DNA from: Lachnospiraceae bacterium
Lineage (GTDB): Bacteria > Bacillota > Clostridia > Lachnospirales > Lachnospiraceae
Direction: 5' to 3'
Length of the DNA stretch: 20,842 nucleotides
Assembly (NCBI GenBank): GCA_900751995.1
Contig: CAADTP010000012.1
Location: 1-20,842, forward strand
Part shown: piece after piece, positions 7,582 through 14,932 of the stretch
How positions within the stretch are numbered: position 1 is the stretch's first letter
Layout: every line of letters starts with the position of its first letter
Notes under the pieces: model-generated
Databases searched by the model: none
The model's input: only the letters and a program-made list of their open reading frames with translations
What the model was told of the DNA's origin: nothing
Made by a program: the position numbers and the translations under genes

Positions 7582-7600
7582 TGATTTCACGCTCCTTTCC

Positions 7601-8119
7601 TTACTTAATTTTGTTTGCAATTACGGCAGCGACCAGTTTAGCGCATCCCAATTCCATCTCGGATAAATGCTGTCCGGTTCTGGAACAGAGAAGAAGTGCC
7701 AGCGGCTCTCTGTCTTCCCTTAAAATCGGGAAAAAAGCACAAACCGGTTGACGGGTGTTGGATACCGGGTAGACAGGGCAGTTCTCAGCAGAGATCAGTT
7801 CCTGGCCGTCCGCAACCAATTCGGCGAGTTCTTCTGTAACGGGAGTGCCTTCCGGAAGATAGATGCCCGCAGATACGAGTATGTGAGCCTCACTGCAAAT
7901 TGCGATACCACAGTGGATGACACTGTAGAGGACGGAAAGATAGGAAGCCATTTCCTCTTTTCCGTTTAAGTGGGTAGGGCATTTGCGTAAAAGCAGCTCC
8001 ATTCCCACATTTTCCAGTTCCAGTGCATCTCCGTCTGAGAGCTTCATTTGTTTCCGGATTTCTGCAGGGATGACGATACGCCCCTGAGAGTCCATGGTCC
8101 GGATGAGTGCAATATTCAT
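7601..8119 (-). CDS. SpoVT-like AbrB-family transcriptional regulator
   Basis: A 172-residue protein, close to the length of SpoVT. Residues 1-50 form a swapped-hairpin AbrB DNA-binding domain (RTMDSQGRIVIPAEIRKQM, then LSDGDALEL). Residues 55-172 look like a GAF-type sensor domain, as in SpoVT; the ligand is unknown. AAAGGAG lies upstream of the ATG. It sits within the AAA+/VWA/SSB cluster just after an internal terminator, so it may control the cluster or only its distal part. It is probably a regulator of the element rather than the sporulation SpoVT itself, because its neighbours are not sporulation genes. Confidence 0.85.
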   Translation of the reverse strand: MNIALIRTMDSQGRIVIPAEIRKQMKLSDGDALELENVGMELLLRKCPTHLNGKEEMASYLSVLYSVIHCGIAICSEAHILVSAGIYLPEGTPVTEELAELVADGQELISAENCPVYPVSNTRQPVCAFFPILREDREPLALLLCSRTGQHLSEMELGCAKLVAAVIANKIK

Positions 8120-8138
8120 AACTAAAGTCTCCTTTCTT

Positions 8139-8171
8139 AAAAAGAGGAGAAGCAGTAAAGTACCGCTTCTC
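8139..8171 (-). terminator. Internal intrinsic terminator before the SpoVT-like gene
   Basis: On the minus strand GAGAAGCGGTA (8171-8161) pairs with TACTGCTTCTC (8157-8147) around a 3-base loop (11 bp, one G-U pair), followed by CTC and five T. It lies in the 62-base gap between two co-directional genes. No convincing promoter is visible between it and the next start, so distal genes depend on readthrough. Confidence 0.75.
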
Positions 8172-8181
8172 TTCTGAAAAT

Positions 8182-8868
8182 TTAGGCAGCGTAAGGCGGA
8201 GCCTGTGCTGTCTGTTGCATTTGACTGTTCTGCTGGTCTGCCAGCATCCGTTTTCCGTTATTGATCAGTGATGCAGCAATCACCGTTTCCCAGTTGGAAA
8301 TATAGGAATCCGTCCGCTTCAGAAGCGTGAACAGATCCATGTCGGTAAGCTGGATGGCTGTCGTCTTTTCGGACTGGAAGCTGCGTGGCTGCATGTAGGA
8401 ACCACCGTTCTTATTCTGTGCTTTGATGCCTTTCCCATTTACAATCTGGATTTTCCATGGGCTTTTCATAGGCTGCCCTTTGGAATCATAGGGATGTCTG
8501 GAGATATAAAACATCTGGGCTGTGGAATAACCGTTCTGATCGGGATTGCCGTAGATCTTGCTCTGGCTCCATTCAAATTCCTGAAAACCGGAAGTGATCC
8601 GGGTTAAGAGGAACTGGATCTGTTCCGGTGCCAGGTTGAAACGGGTGATGATATTCCGGTCTCCGGTACCGTTGGAATAATCCTGAATGGTGATGCAGAT
8701 TAAAGAATGTACTTTATGCCCGTTTTCCTGATATTCCCCTTTGGCATGTAGCTGTGCATAGTTGCCGAGTGGTGCGTAGCGGAGCCGGTCATAAAAGGCA
8801 ATGAGTGCCCGGTCATTCTGGATCTTGCAGATCTGGTCGGTAATCCGGTTTTGATAAGTTTCATTCAT
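8182..8868 (-). CDS. Unknown 228-residue protein with Gln-rich tail
   Basis: I do not recognise this family. The first 190 residues look like a mixed alpha/beta soluble domain with blocks such as AFYDRLRYAPLGNYAQLHAKG, YISRHPYDSKGQP and SPWKIQIVNGKG. The last 25 residues are rich in Gln, Ala and Pro, an unstructured tail similar in composition to the tail of the cluster's SSB. There is no membrane segment. AAGGAAGGTG spans the junction 16 bases after the VWA gene, so the two should be co-expressed. A role as partner or adaptor of the AAA+/VWA pair is inference only. Confidence 0.75.
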   Translation of the reverse strand: MNETYQNRITDQICKIQNDRALIAFYDRLRYAPLGNYAQLHAKGEYQENGHKVHSLICITIQDYSNGTGDRNIITRFNLAPEQIQFLLTRITSGFQEFEWSQSKIYGNPDQNGYSTAQMFYISRHPYDSKGQPMKSPWKIQIVNGKGIKAQNKNGGSYMQPRSFQSEKTTAIQLTDMDLFTLLKRTDSYISNWETVIAASLINNGKRMLADQQNSQMQQTAQAPPYAA

Positions 8869-8884
8869 GAGTATTCACCTTCCT

Positions 8885-11002
8885 TTATTTGAGATGCTGT
8901 TTGACAAGCTGTGCCATATTCTTTGGAAGCTCTTCCAGTTTCGTGATATCCAGGAATCCGTCCTTGTAAATCCTGCGGATATTTTCCTTATCGTCACCAA
9001 TGGCAGCCGCAAACAGGATGACATCCCGTTTTTCGTATTCTTTCTTGATGCCCCGCAGATCTGCCTCTGCTTCCGTTCCGCTGTAGCCGTAATCGGCTGG
9101 CTGACCGTCAGAAATCAGGATCAGCAGCTTCTGAAGCTCCGGGCGTGTGCACAAATGCTCTGCTACGAAGCGGAGAGCTGCGCCGTCCCGGTTCCCGTTG
9201 CGGTCGCACATATCCATCAGCCGGTAACAGTCCTCATTGTCCACAGAATCAAATTCTGCATAGGAGTAAAGAGCAACGCCGCCTGCATCCGTGGAATGCC
9301 CGTAAATGGTGATAGGGATACCGAGGCTTTTACAGAAATCATAAAGGACAATGGCAGTCTTTCTTGCATGTGTCATCCGGTCACCCCAACCCATCGAACC
9401 ACTCTCGTCAATCAGGAGGGCAACAGCCAGACGTTTTTCCTCTCCTGGAAGTCTGGTTCTGGTAAAGATGGTTCCGTCTGTCTTATAGAGAGCATGGGAG
9501 TCCAGACGTTTTCCAAACAGGAGATTCTTCTGCTTTCCGCCTTGCTGTTCTTCTTTCAAAAGCGGCAGGATGGTGCTTTGCAGCTTTTTGGAAGCCCGCA
9601 GGAGCGGGGGAGCAACTGTCTGGTATTCATTCTTCAGGTAATCGGAAACACTGGTCAGGCGATGGATGGTAACATGGATGCCTGCATGGGCATTGCCGTA
9701 ATGAATATCATTGGCTGTTTTCTGCAGTTCCTCGGTCAGTTCCGTCTGACAGTCTTCCTGCACCTTTTCTGCAGCCACATCGTTCAAGATCCGGAACAGA
9801 TCCTCTGCAGCATGCTCATAGCCGCTGCCCTGATACTGACTGACATAAGTGACGCCGGGGTTGTTTTCATCCAGAATGGTATTGGTCTTTGTAAGAGCGA
9901 TGCGCCCGCCTTCTTCCGAAAGCACCTGTTTGGCTTCCTCTATAGCATCCTCTTTGGTACGTGGACCGGAAGGAGCATTGCCCTCATCATTCCCGCTTCC
10001 TTTTGGGGAAGCTGGTTTGATATTCTTTGGAATGGCACCGCTTTTTCCGGTCGGAAGAGGAGCGCCGCTGCTGACTTCATCCCCTAGAAGATCTTCCAGA
10101 GCATCGGCAGCGGAATCCTCGCCATGCATTTCCAATTCCTCCCGTGTTTTTTCGATGAGCGGCTGGATATAGTTCCAGGTCAGGGCTAAGAGCGCATTGG
10201 AAACCAGCATCCGGTCAGTGCCTTTTTCCGATTCCATTGCCGTATCCAGAAGATCGGTACAATCGGAAATGGTATCCAGATAATCCCCCTGATAGCCGGT
10301 GGGATTGTTGATGTTTCCGGTCCGGCAATAGGAAAGGATCAGGTTGGCAATGATGGAAAATGGCTGGTATTCTTTGTCAATTTGTTCCTGTATGGAAGGA
10401 ATCTGTTCGGACATACGCAGGTTATTGAGTTCAATCCCCTGTCGGAAGGTGCCGTGGAATTCCTCACACATACGGTCTTCAATATGGATGTCTTCCAGAA
10501 TGTTTTGAAAAGTTGCGGCGCATCGTGCCAGTGTCAGGCATCCGGCTTTGTCCTTTTCTTCTAACACTTCTTTGATCTCCTCCAGTGCTGTCTGATAAGC
10601 TGGAAGGGATAGCTCCGGCTCCTTCGGATAGAAGGAACCGTTTTCCAGACTCCTCAGATGAACAGCGTGGGCTGTGAAATCAGAATAGAGTAAGTGCCCC
10701 ACTTCATGCCCGGTGAGCCCTGTCAGGCTCTGGGAACGTAAGAAACGGGTGGGGAAAGACTGGGTGATCGGGTTCGCTGCGTTGAGATGTACCTTATAAT
10801 TGTCGGTATATGCAACGCCTGCCTGTTCGGAAATGTCCCAGTCCAGCAGTACCTGCAGTCCATACCGGTAACGTCCGGTAACGGCTCTGGCAAGGGAGGT
10901 CTGGTACTTCTGATAGGCAGCGGAGAGGAATAACTCCTCATCCGCAATGGAATCCTCTTTTGCCCGGATTAGTTTCTTTAAATTTCTTTGGCTGTGATTC
11001 AC
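8885..11002 (-). CDS. VWA-domain protein with N-terminal HExxH metallopeptidase-like domain
   Basis: A 705-residue soluble protein. Residues 99-103 are HEVGH, a zinc-binding HExxH motif, followed at 167-178 by NILEDIHIEDRM, whose acidic residues could supply the third ligand. This layout resembles the metallopeptidase-like domain found with some CobT-like VWA proteins. A Gly/Pro/Lys/Ser-rich linker (about 300-345) leads to a helical region and the C-terminal VWA domain: MIDAS motif DESGSM (D532, S534, S536) and a later aspartate D632 in ISDGQP. Such proteins usually pair with MoxR/CobS-like AAA+ ATPases, and one is encoded two genes upstream. The GTG at 11002 overlaps the HTH stop (GTGA), with AAGGAAG upstream. 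Whether it cleaves peptides is unknown. Confidence 0.88.
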   Translation of the reverse strand: MNHSQRNLKKLIRAKEDSIADEELFLSAAYQKYQTSLARAVTGRYRYGLQVLLDWDISEQAGVAYTDNYKVHLNAANPITQSFPTRFLRSQSLTGLTGHEVGHLLYSDFTAHAVHLRSLENGSFYPKEPELSLPAYQTALEEIKEVLEEKDKAGCLTLARCAATFQNILEDIHIEDRMCEEFHGTFRQGIELNNLRMSEQIPSIQEQIDKEYQPFSIIANLILSYCRTGNINNPTGYQGDYLDTISDCTDLLDTAMESEKGTDRMLVSNALLALTWNYIQPLIEKTREELEMHGEDSAADALEDLLGDEVSSGAPLPTGKSGAIPKNIKPASPKGSGNDEGNAPSGPRTKEDAIEEAKQVLSEEGGRIALTKTNTILDENNPGVTYVSQYQGSGYEHAAEDLFRILNDVAAEKVQEDCQTELTEELQKTANDIHYGNAHAGIHVTIHRLTSVSDYLKNEYQTVAPPLLRASKKLQSTILPLLKEEQQGGKQKNLLFGKRLDSHALYKTDGTIFTRTRLPGEEKRLAVALLIDESGSMGWGDRMTHARKTAIVLYDFCKSLGIPITIYGHSTDAGGVALYSYAEFDSVDNEDCYRLMDMCDRNGNRDGAALRFVAEHLCTRPELQKLLILISDGQPADYGYSGTEAEADLRGIKKEYEKRDVILFAAAIGDDKENIRRIYKDGFLDITKLEELPKNMAQLVKQHLK

Positions 11003-11265
11003 GTGATATTCTTCCTTTCTTTTCTTAGATTTTTTGTCAGCAGTTCCTCCATCGTGCAGCCGTAATACACAGCAAGGCGAAGGACGGCATAAGCCATCGG
11101 GGAGGAGTTTGCATTTTCATAATTCATAATGGTTTTCGGGGGAAGATTTAAGATTCTGGCAACTGCCTTTTGTGATAACTTCGGTGTTTTGGCTTGCCGG
11201 AGATAAGACAGATTATCTGCCAGATGCTTTCGGATCTGGGCTTCTGTGAGTGCTGCTTTTCTCAT
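10999..11265 (-). CDS. Xre/Cro-type helix-turn-helix protein
   Basis: An 88-residue DNA-binding protein. The HTH lies near residues 30-57 (LSQKAVARILNLPPKTIMNYE), followed by SSPMAYAVLRLAVYYGCTMEELL, the usual HTH_3 layout. It has no sensor domain. The start lies 9 bases after the AAA+ ATPase stop with only a weak ribosome binding site, and the stop overlaps the VWA start. The small regulator is thus embedded between the two core genes and made in step with them. It may be an autorepressor of the cluster. MRKAALTEAQIRKH at the N-terminus looks like an extra helix. Confidence 0.85.
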   Translation of the reverse strand: MRKAALTEAQIRKHLADNLSYLRQAKTPKLSQKAVARILNLPPKTIMNYENANSSPMAYAVLRLAVYYGCTMEELLTKNLRKERKNIT

Positions 11266-11274
11266 AGGCGTGTC

Positions 11275-13086
11275 CTACGCAGCAAGCACAGTATCCAGAC
11301 AGCTTTCTTCCACTTCCGTACGGTTCTCAGCATCGGCAGAGGCAGAGGCAAGCACCGTGTAACGGGCCGCTTCCCGGATATCCCCGCAGACCATGTAGGA
11401 CTGCACCCAGGAAATCAGCTCCCTCATGCCACAGCAGCCATCTGTAATGAGATTTTCCCGGCAGTAGACAGCCATGGATTTGACAATGCGTGTCATCAGA
11501 CGTACCGTTTTTGCATCCTTGCATCCGGTAACAGCCATGGCACGTTCTACCTGTGTATCCTCATCCGGTTCATCCAGATCAATCACAAGGTTCATTCGGG
11601 AAATGACAGACTGGTTCATCTGTTTACAGCCTGCATAGTCATTGTTTGTGGTGATTACGATGGTCGTATCCGGATGACGGTGGATGGTTTCTCCGTTTGG
11701 AAGATATACGCTGTTACAGCGGTCTAAAAGGGAGTTAAGTCCAACCAGTACACCGGGATTAGCAATGACCGTAGGCTCCTGTATCTCAAGAATATACCCA
11801 TAGCGGATGGCTTCGACTAGAGGCGTATCCACATACTGGAAGTTCTGTCCGGAGGTGTGTTCCTTATAATAGCTGTGCATTTCATCAAAAATCGTATCGA
11901 TCAGCTTCTGGTAGGTGTCCTCGGCAGAAATTTCTTCATCATAGTTTCCGGTCAGCTTCTGATAGGCACCGGAGGGATCTAACTGGATTTCCTGAAAAGA
12001 CGGGTACTGCCGCTGAAGCCGGGTGCGTTTTCCGTCCACATCCGGAAGAATCTGACCTAAAAGGTCGAATACCTCTGTATTTGCGGAACAGGTAATGCAG
12101 CGGTAAGGAAGGTGAAGTGCGGAAGCAATGGCTTTGGCTCCTTCGGTCTTTCCGGTACCTGCCGGTCCCCGTAAAAGAAAATTCCGCATCGGCTGTGTGG
12201 TATCCGTTGTCAGTTTTGCGTGTTCGCAGATCCGTTTGATTTCCGGAGGGATGATGTACCACTCTGCCAATGTCGGAACAGATACCTCCTCTTCCGGAGA
12301 CAGCCTTCGGGATGCGGTCAGGATAAATTTCCCAACAAAATCATCTCTGGAAATGGCTGCCTGTGCTTTCTTAAATCCACTTCCTGGACGTAACACCTGA
12401 AAGTCTCCATGGAGCACTTCGGTTGGTGCATAGACCCCCTTCTGGATATTTAACGGTTTGATCAGCGACAATACGCCGTTTGCCGGAAGGTCAATCTTAA
12501 CACCACCGGTCGGGAGACCTGATGCATAGCGGGTTCTCCGGTAAATGTTGTCGCAGAGAACGGCTGCTGTTTCCGCAGCGGCGTCCAGATCGGGATAACC
12601 GTTGTCCCGGTGCGCTTTTAATTCCTGATACTTTTCATTACACTCTTCATCTGCCAGAAAAACCGGCATCAGTGCGAACAGCAGAGCCGCACCGGACTGT
12701 TTGGAGTCTTTAAATTCGTATTTTTCCGGTGTGCTTTCCACATCCGGCGGAGGAGTATAGCAGCCTCCGTAAAACTTTCCGTTTAGCTGGTTGTAGACAA
12801 CCACCTGAAGATCACCGGTTTTGCTCGGATATTCCGCCACAACAAAATTGTTGGATTGGGTACCGACCGCCCCAAGCTTTTCCGGCGGGGTACTGCCAAC
12901 CGGGTTTTCCAGCTCCAGATAAGCAAGGACTGCCCGCAGGGTAGCTGCATGAAGCGTGGATTTTTTCCGTGGCTGAGTACAGTATTTGGATGCAATGTCA
13001 TCAAAGATTGCATGGTCCGTATAATCCTCAAATGGTTCCGGGAGTTTGCGTTTGAACCCCCAGGTTGCTACGATGTTATTTGCCAT
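11275..13086 (-). CDS. MoxR/CobS-like AAA+ ATPase with large N-terminal extension
   Basis: A 603-residue protein. Residues 1-280 form an unassigned N-terminal region. The AAA+ core starts with Walker A GPAGTGKT (307-314). The MoxR-like pattern PLVEAIRYGYILEIQEP and LNSLLDR gives Walker B, where the usual Asp is Gln (Q436) before the catalytic E437. Sensor 1 lies in ITTNN (481-482) and a probable arginine finger is R497 in ISRM. Walker A to B spans about 120 residues, longer than I expect for MoxR proteins. MoxR/CobS ATPases act with VWA proteins to remodel target proteins; the VWA partner is encoded two genes downstream. AAGGAGG precedes the ATG. It would be cytoplasmic and hexameric, by family. 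Confidence 0.87.
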   Translation of the reverse strand: MANNIVATWGFKRKLPEPFEDYTDHAIFDDIASKYCTQPRKKSTLHAATLRAVLAYLELENPVGSTPPEKLGAVGTQSNNFVVAEYPSKTGDLQVVVYNQLNGKFYGGCYTPPPDVESTPEKYEFKDSKQSGAALLFALMPVFLADEECNEKYQELKAHRDNGYPDLDAAAETAAVLCDNIYRRTRYASGLPTGGVKIDLPANGVLSLIKPLNIQKGVYAPTEVLHGDFQVLRPGSGFKKAQAAISRDDFVGKFILTASRRLSPEEEVSVPTLAEWYIIPPEIKRICEHAKLTTDTTQPMRNFLLRGPAGTGKTEGAKAIASALHLPYRCITCSANTEVFDLLGQILPDVDGKRTRLQRQYPSFQEIQLDPSGAYQKLTGNYDEEISAEDTYQKLIDTIFDEMHSYYKEHTSGQNFQYVDTPLVEAIRYGYILEIQEPTVIANPGVLVGLNSLLDRCNSVYLPNGETIHRHPDTTIVITTNNDYAGCKQMNQSVISRMNLVIDLDEPDEDTQVERAMAVTGCKDAKTVRLMTRIVKSMAVYCRENLITDGCCGMRELISWVQSYMVCGDIREAARYTVLASASADAENRTEVEESCLDTVLAA

Positions 13087-13102
13087 GATTCGTTCCTCCT
13101 TC

Positions 13103-13879
13103 TTATGAGATCCAGGACAGTTCCAGTGCCTGCTCGGTCTCTTCTGTGGTCAATTCATCTTCAGTAAAAATCTCCGTCAATTCGCCCCAGTAATCTTTGG
13201 GCGGGAAATGTTCCAGCTTTCCCCGGACTTCCGGTTCAGTGCCGTTCAGAATATAGACATCTCCCTGCTCGTTGATAAACAGCTTTTCATAGCCCCTTGC
13301 CTGTAAGTCACCGACCAATTCCATCAGTAGCGGTTTCCCAATCAGGGAATACCATGATTTGGGATTAACGGCTGGTCTGGAATCCGGATTTCCTTCTGAC
13401 GGTTCCTTTTTATGTAAGGATTCAATGGTCATCATCTGAAGCGTCAGACTGCCACGGGCATCCATGAGAATTTCCGCAAAATTATAACTTCCGGTATTCC
13501 GTGTGCGAATCCGTAATGGTTCCCCATCCAGTATCTGGGAGAGCGGTGGTTCTTTCACAAAATCCCATGTGGCATCCGGGAAGGCTTCCTTGAGCTTTCC
13601 GGTAATCTGGAATTTGATCTGTCTCCAGAGAATGGTTTCCAGATCAGGTGTTCCTTCCAGATGACGAGTTCTTTCTGGGCGTTTTCGTAGCTTATGCTCC
13701 CTGTTTTTCAGGCGTTCCGTGAAAAGCGGGAGAAGATAACTGAACAGCGTGACTCCGATACCGATCAGGGCAATGCCTGCAATCAGAAGCCGGTTGGCAT
13801 CCTGTGGTACGAAAAGTGCTGCAAGAAACAGTACAAGCACGACAAACTGTAAGAATTTTTTTCGATTTGATTTTTTCAT
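13103..13879 (-). CDS. Unknown membrane protein with two N-terminal helices
   Basis: A 258-residue protein. After a basic start (MKKSNRKK) it has two hydrophobic helices (about 9-24 and 29-50), then a long soluble domain, probably cytoplasmic. A strongly basic stretch (LKNREHKLRKRPERTRH) follows the second helix and the C-terminus is acidic (TEIFTEDELTTEETEQ). I do not recognise the family. The ATG at 13879 follows AAAGGAAT and is preferred to an ORF extension reaching into the terminator hairpin upstream. It lies 16 bases before the AAA+ gene and could anchor the complex at the membrane, which is inference. Confidence 0.75.
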   Translation of the reverse strand: MKKSNRKKFLQFVVLVLFLAALFVPQDANRLLIAGIALIGIGVTLFSYLLPLFTERLKNREHKLRKRPERTRHLEGTPDLETILWRQIKFQITGKLKEAFPDATWDFVKEPPLSQILDGEPLRIRTRNTGSYNFAEILMDARGSLTLQMMTIESLHKKEPSEGNPDSRPAVNPKSWYSLIGKPLLMELVGDLQARGYEKLFINEQGDVYILNGTEPEVRGKLEHFPPKDYWGELTEIFTEDELTTEETEQALELSWIS

Positions 13880-13917
13880 GAGCTGATTCCTTTCTGATTC
13901 ATGATTCTTAGACAAGC

Positions 13918-13949
13918 CCGGAAGCTGGATGGGAAATCGCCGCTTCCGG
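13918..13949 (-). repeat. Perfect inverted repeat in the leader of the membrane-protein gene
   Basis: CCGGAAGC (13918-13925) and GCTTCCGG (13942-13949) are perfect inverted 8-mers 16 bases apart. They lie directly behind the ssb terminator and about 40 bases before the next start codon. No T-run follows on the minus strand, so this may be an RNA hairpin or a protein operator rather than a terminator. Confidence 0.55.
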
Positions 13950-13954
13950 ACATG

Positions 13955-14000
13955 AAAAAGAGGAACTGCATCATCACAAAGATGATAAATGCAATTCCTC
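13955..14000 (-). terminator. Intrinsic terminator after ssb
   Basis: On the minus strand GAGGAATTGCAT (14000-13989) pairs with ATGCAGTTCCTC (13971-13960), 12 bp with one G-U pair. An inner CATC/GATG stem extends it, and TTTTT follows (13959-13955). It sits 20 bases after the ssb stop, within a co-directional cluster. Confidence 0.85.
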
Positions 14001-14020
14001 AACATAGGGTTCCTTGAGAG

Positions 14021-14722
14021 TTAATAGGGCAACTGGGATGCCATCTGTTCCGGCACATTTTGAAAGCCGTCAGTTGGCTGACTGCCCGGCATACCTCCGT
14101 AATTTGGCATTCCGGTATAACTGCCCTGCGGCGGGTAGCTGCTCTGTGGCTGACCGGTTCCGTTTGGCGGAGCCTGATACTGTCCGCCATTTGCAGGAGG
14201 CGTGTAGGCACCGTTAGCAGGAGCCATTCCCTGCTGTGGATAGCCGCCAGGCATTGCCTGATTCTGGTAGCTGCCATTGGGATTTCCCTGCATTGGGTAG
14301 CTGCCATTGCCGGCTGCACCGGGCGTTGCCGCACCACCATTCGGCTGGCTGTTCTGGTTTGCACCCGGATGTCCGGTATTGCTGTCAGAACGGTTGGATG
14401 GTACAAAGTGCCAGTCCTTGACATTGATCCTCGGACCGGCATTTGCCTGCCCCGCATTCTTTCCTTTCTGATAAATGAACGGATGAAGCTCCAGATCACC
14501 ATAGATCATCAGCCCGGTTCCTTTCTTTACGCCTGCTTTTGCTAAGCGTTCTGCAAGGAACTTGTTAAAATAGCACTGATAGTAAATGGTTTCTTCCTTT
14601 CCATCCTGGCCTCGCTGTGAAACTGCAATGTCCAGAGAAACATATTCCGTACCGGAATTTTTTCCTTGCTGCATCTCAGGATCTCTTGTGGCCCTCCCTA
14701 AAATTGTTAAAATTGCTGACAT
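14021..14722 (-). CDS. ssb: Single-stranded DNA-binding protein with long low-complexity tail
   Basis: A 233-residue protein, longer than typical SSBs. Residues 1-110 form the OB-fold (MSAILTILGRATRDPEMQ, YVSLDIAVSQRG, YQCYFNKFLAERL, GTGLMIYGDLELHPF). The remaining 120 residues are rich in Gly, Pro, Asn, Gln and Tyr. The end reads QLPY instead of the usual acidic DDDIPF-type tip that recruits repair and replication proteins. AAAGGAG lies upstream of the ATG. It is the first gene of the cluster, behind a leader with its own terminator. It probably serves the element (conjugal, plasmid or defence DNA handling) rather than being the housekeeping SSB. Confidence 0.92.
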   Translation of the reverse strand: MSAILTILGRATRDPEMQQGKNSGTEYVSLDIAVSQRGQDGKEETIYYQCYFNKFLAERLAKAGVKKGTGLMIYGDLELHPFIYQKGKNAGQANAGPRINVKDWHFVPSNRSDSNTGHPGANQNSQPNGGAATPGAAGNGSYPMQGNPNGSYQNQAMPGGYPQQGMAPANGAYTPPANGGQYQAPPNGTGQPQSSYPPQGSYTGMPNYGGMPGSQPTDGFQNVPEQMASQLPY

Positions 14723-14768
14723 AAAAATTCTCCTTTCTGCCTCTTTGGGCGTTAAAATAGATTAAAAT

Positions 14769-14816
14769 AAAAAAAGTGCCATTATAGCACCGTATAAAAC
14801 GGCAGTATAATGACAC
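14769..14816 (-). terminator. Leader terminator (possible attenuator) upstream of ssb
   Basis: On the minus strand GTGTCATTATA (14816-14806) pairs with TATAATGGCAC (14786-14776) with one wobble pair. An inner CCGT/ACGG stem is present, and seven T follow directly (14775-14769). It lies after the predicted ssb promoter and 46 bases before the start codon. It would therefore stop most leader transcripts unless termination is conditional. Confidence 0.75.
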
Positions 14817-14900
14817 GATTTTCCAAACTTAAACTGCATATGCTTCTGGATGAATGGTCCAGACTCCCATGACGGGACAGCACAAAAACTTAAATACAAG

Positions 14901-14932
14901 ATTATATTAACACAAGATATAGCATATGTCAA
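14901..14932 (-). promoter_or_regulatory. Predicted ssb-cluster promoter
   Basis: On the minus strand a consensus TTGACA (14932-14927) is followed after 17 bases by TAATAT (14909-14904); the overlapping TATAAT (14906-14901) has a 20-base spacer. Transcription would start near 14895, leaving a leader of about 170 bases. The -35 box overlaps one of the ATATAGCATATGT repeats. Confidence 0.6.

Noticed and set aside
8867..10087. A 406-codon plus-strand open frame opposite the VWA gene
   Set aside because: It is fully antisense to the VWA/HExxH protein, whose motifs are intact; the frame gives no recognisable domain and lacks a convincing gene context.
11875..11886. FDE (residues 400-402 of the AAA+ protein) as Walker B
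   Set aside because: The surrounding residues do not fit the MoxR pattern, whereas GYILEIQEP followed by LNSLLDR does; kept only as an alternative.
13880..14005. N-terminal extension of the two-helix membrane protein
   Set aside because: It runs through the ssb terminator hairpin, and a good ribosome binding site precedes the ATG at 13879.
14014..14545. Several plus-strand open frames opposite ssb
   Set aside because: They are antisense to a clear OB-fold SSB and arise from its Gly/Pro-rich tail; composition is Arg/Ser/Cys-rich and unlike real proteins.
14827..14870. 13-codon leader peptide frame (minus strand) upstream of ssb
   Set aside because: No ribosome binding site precedes its ATG and its codons show no repeated regulatory amino acid.
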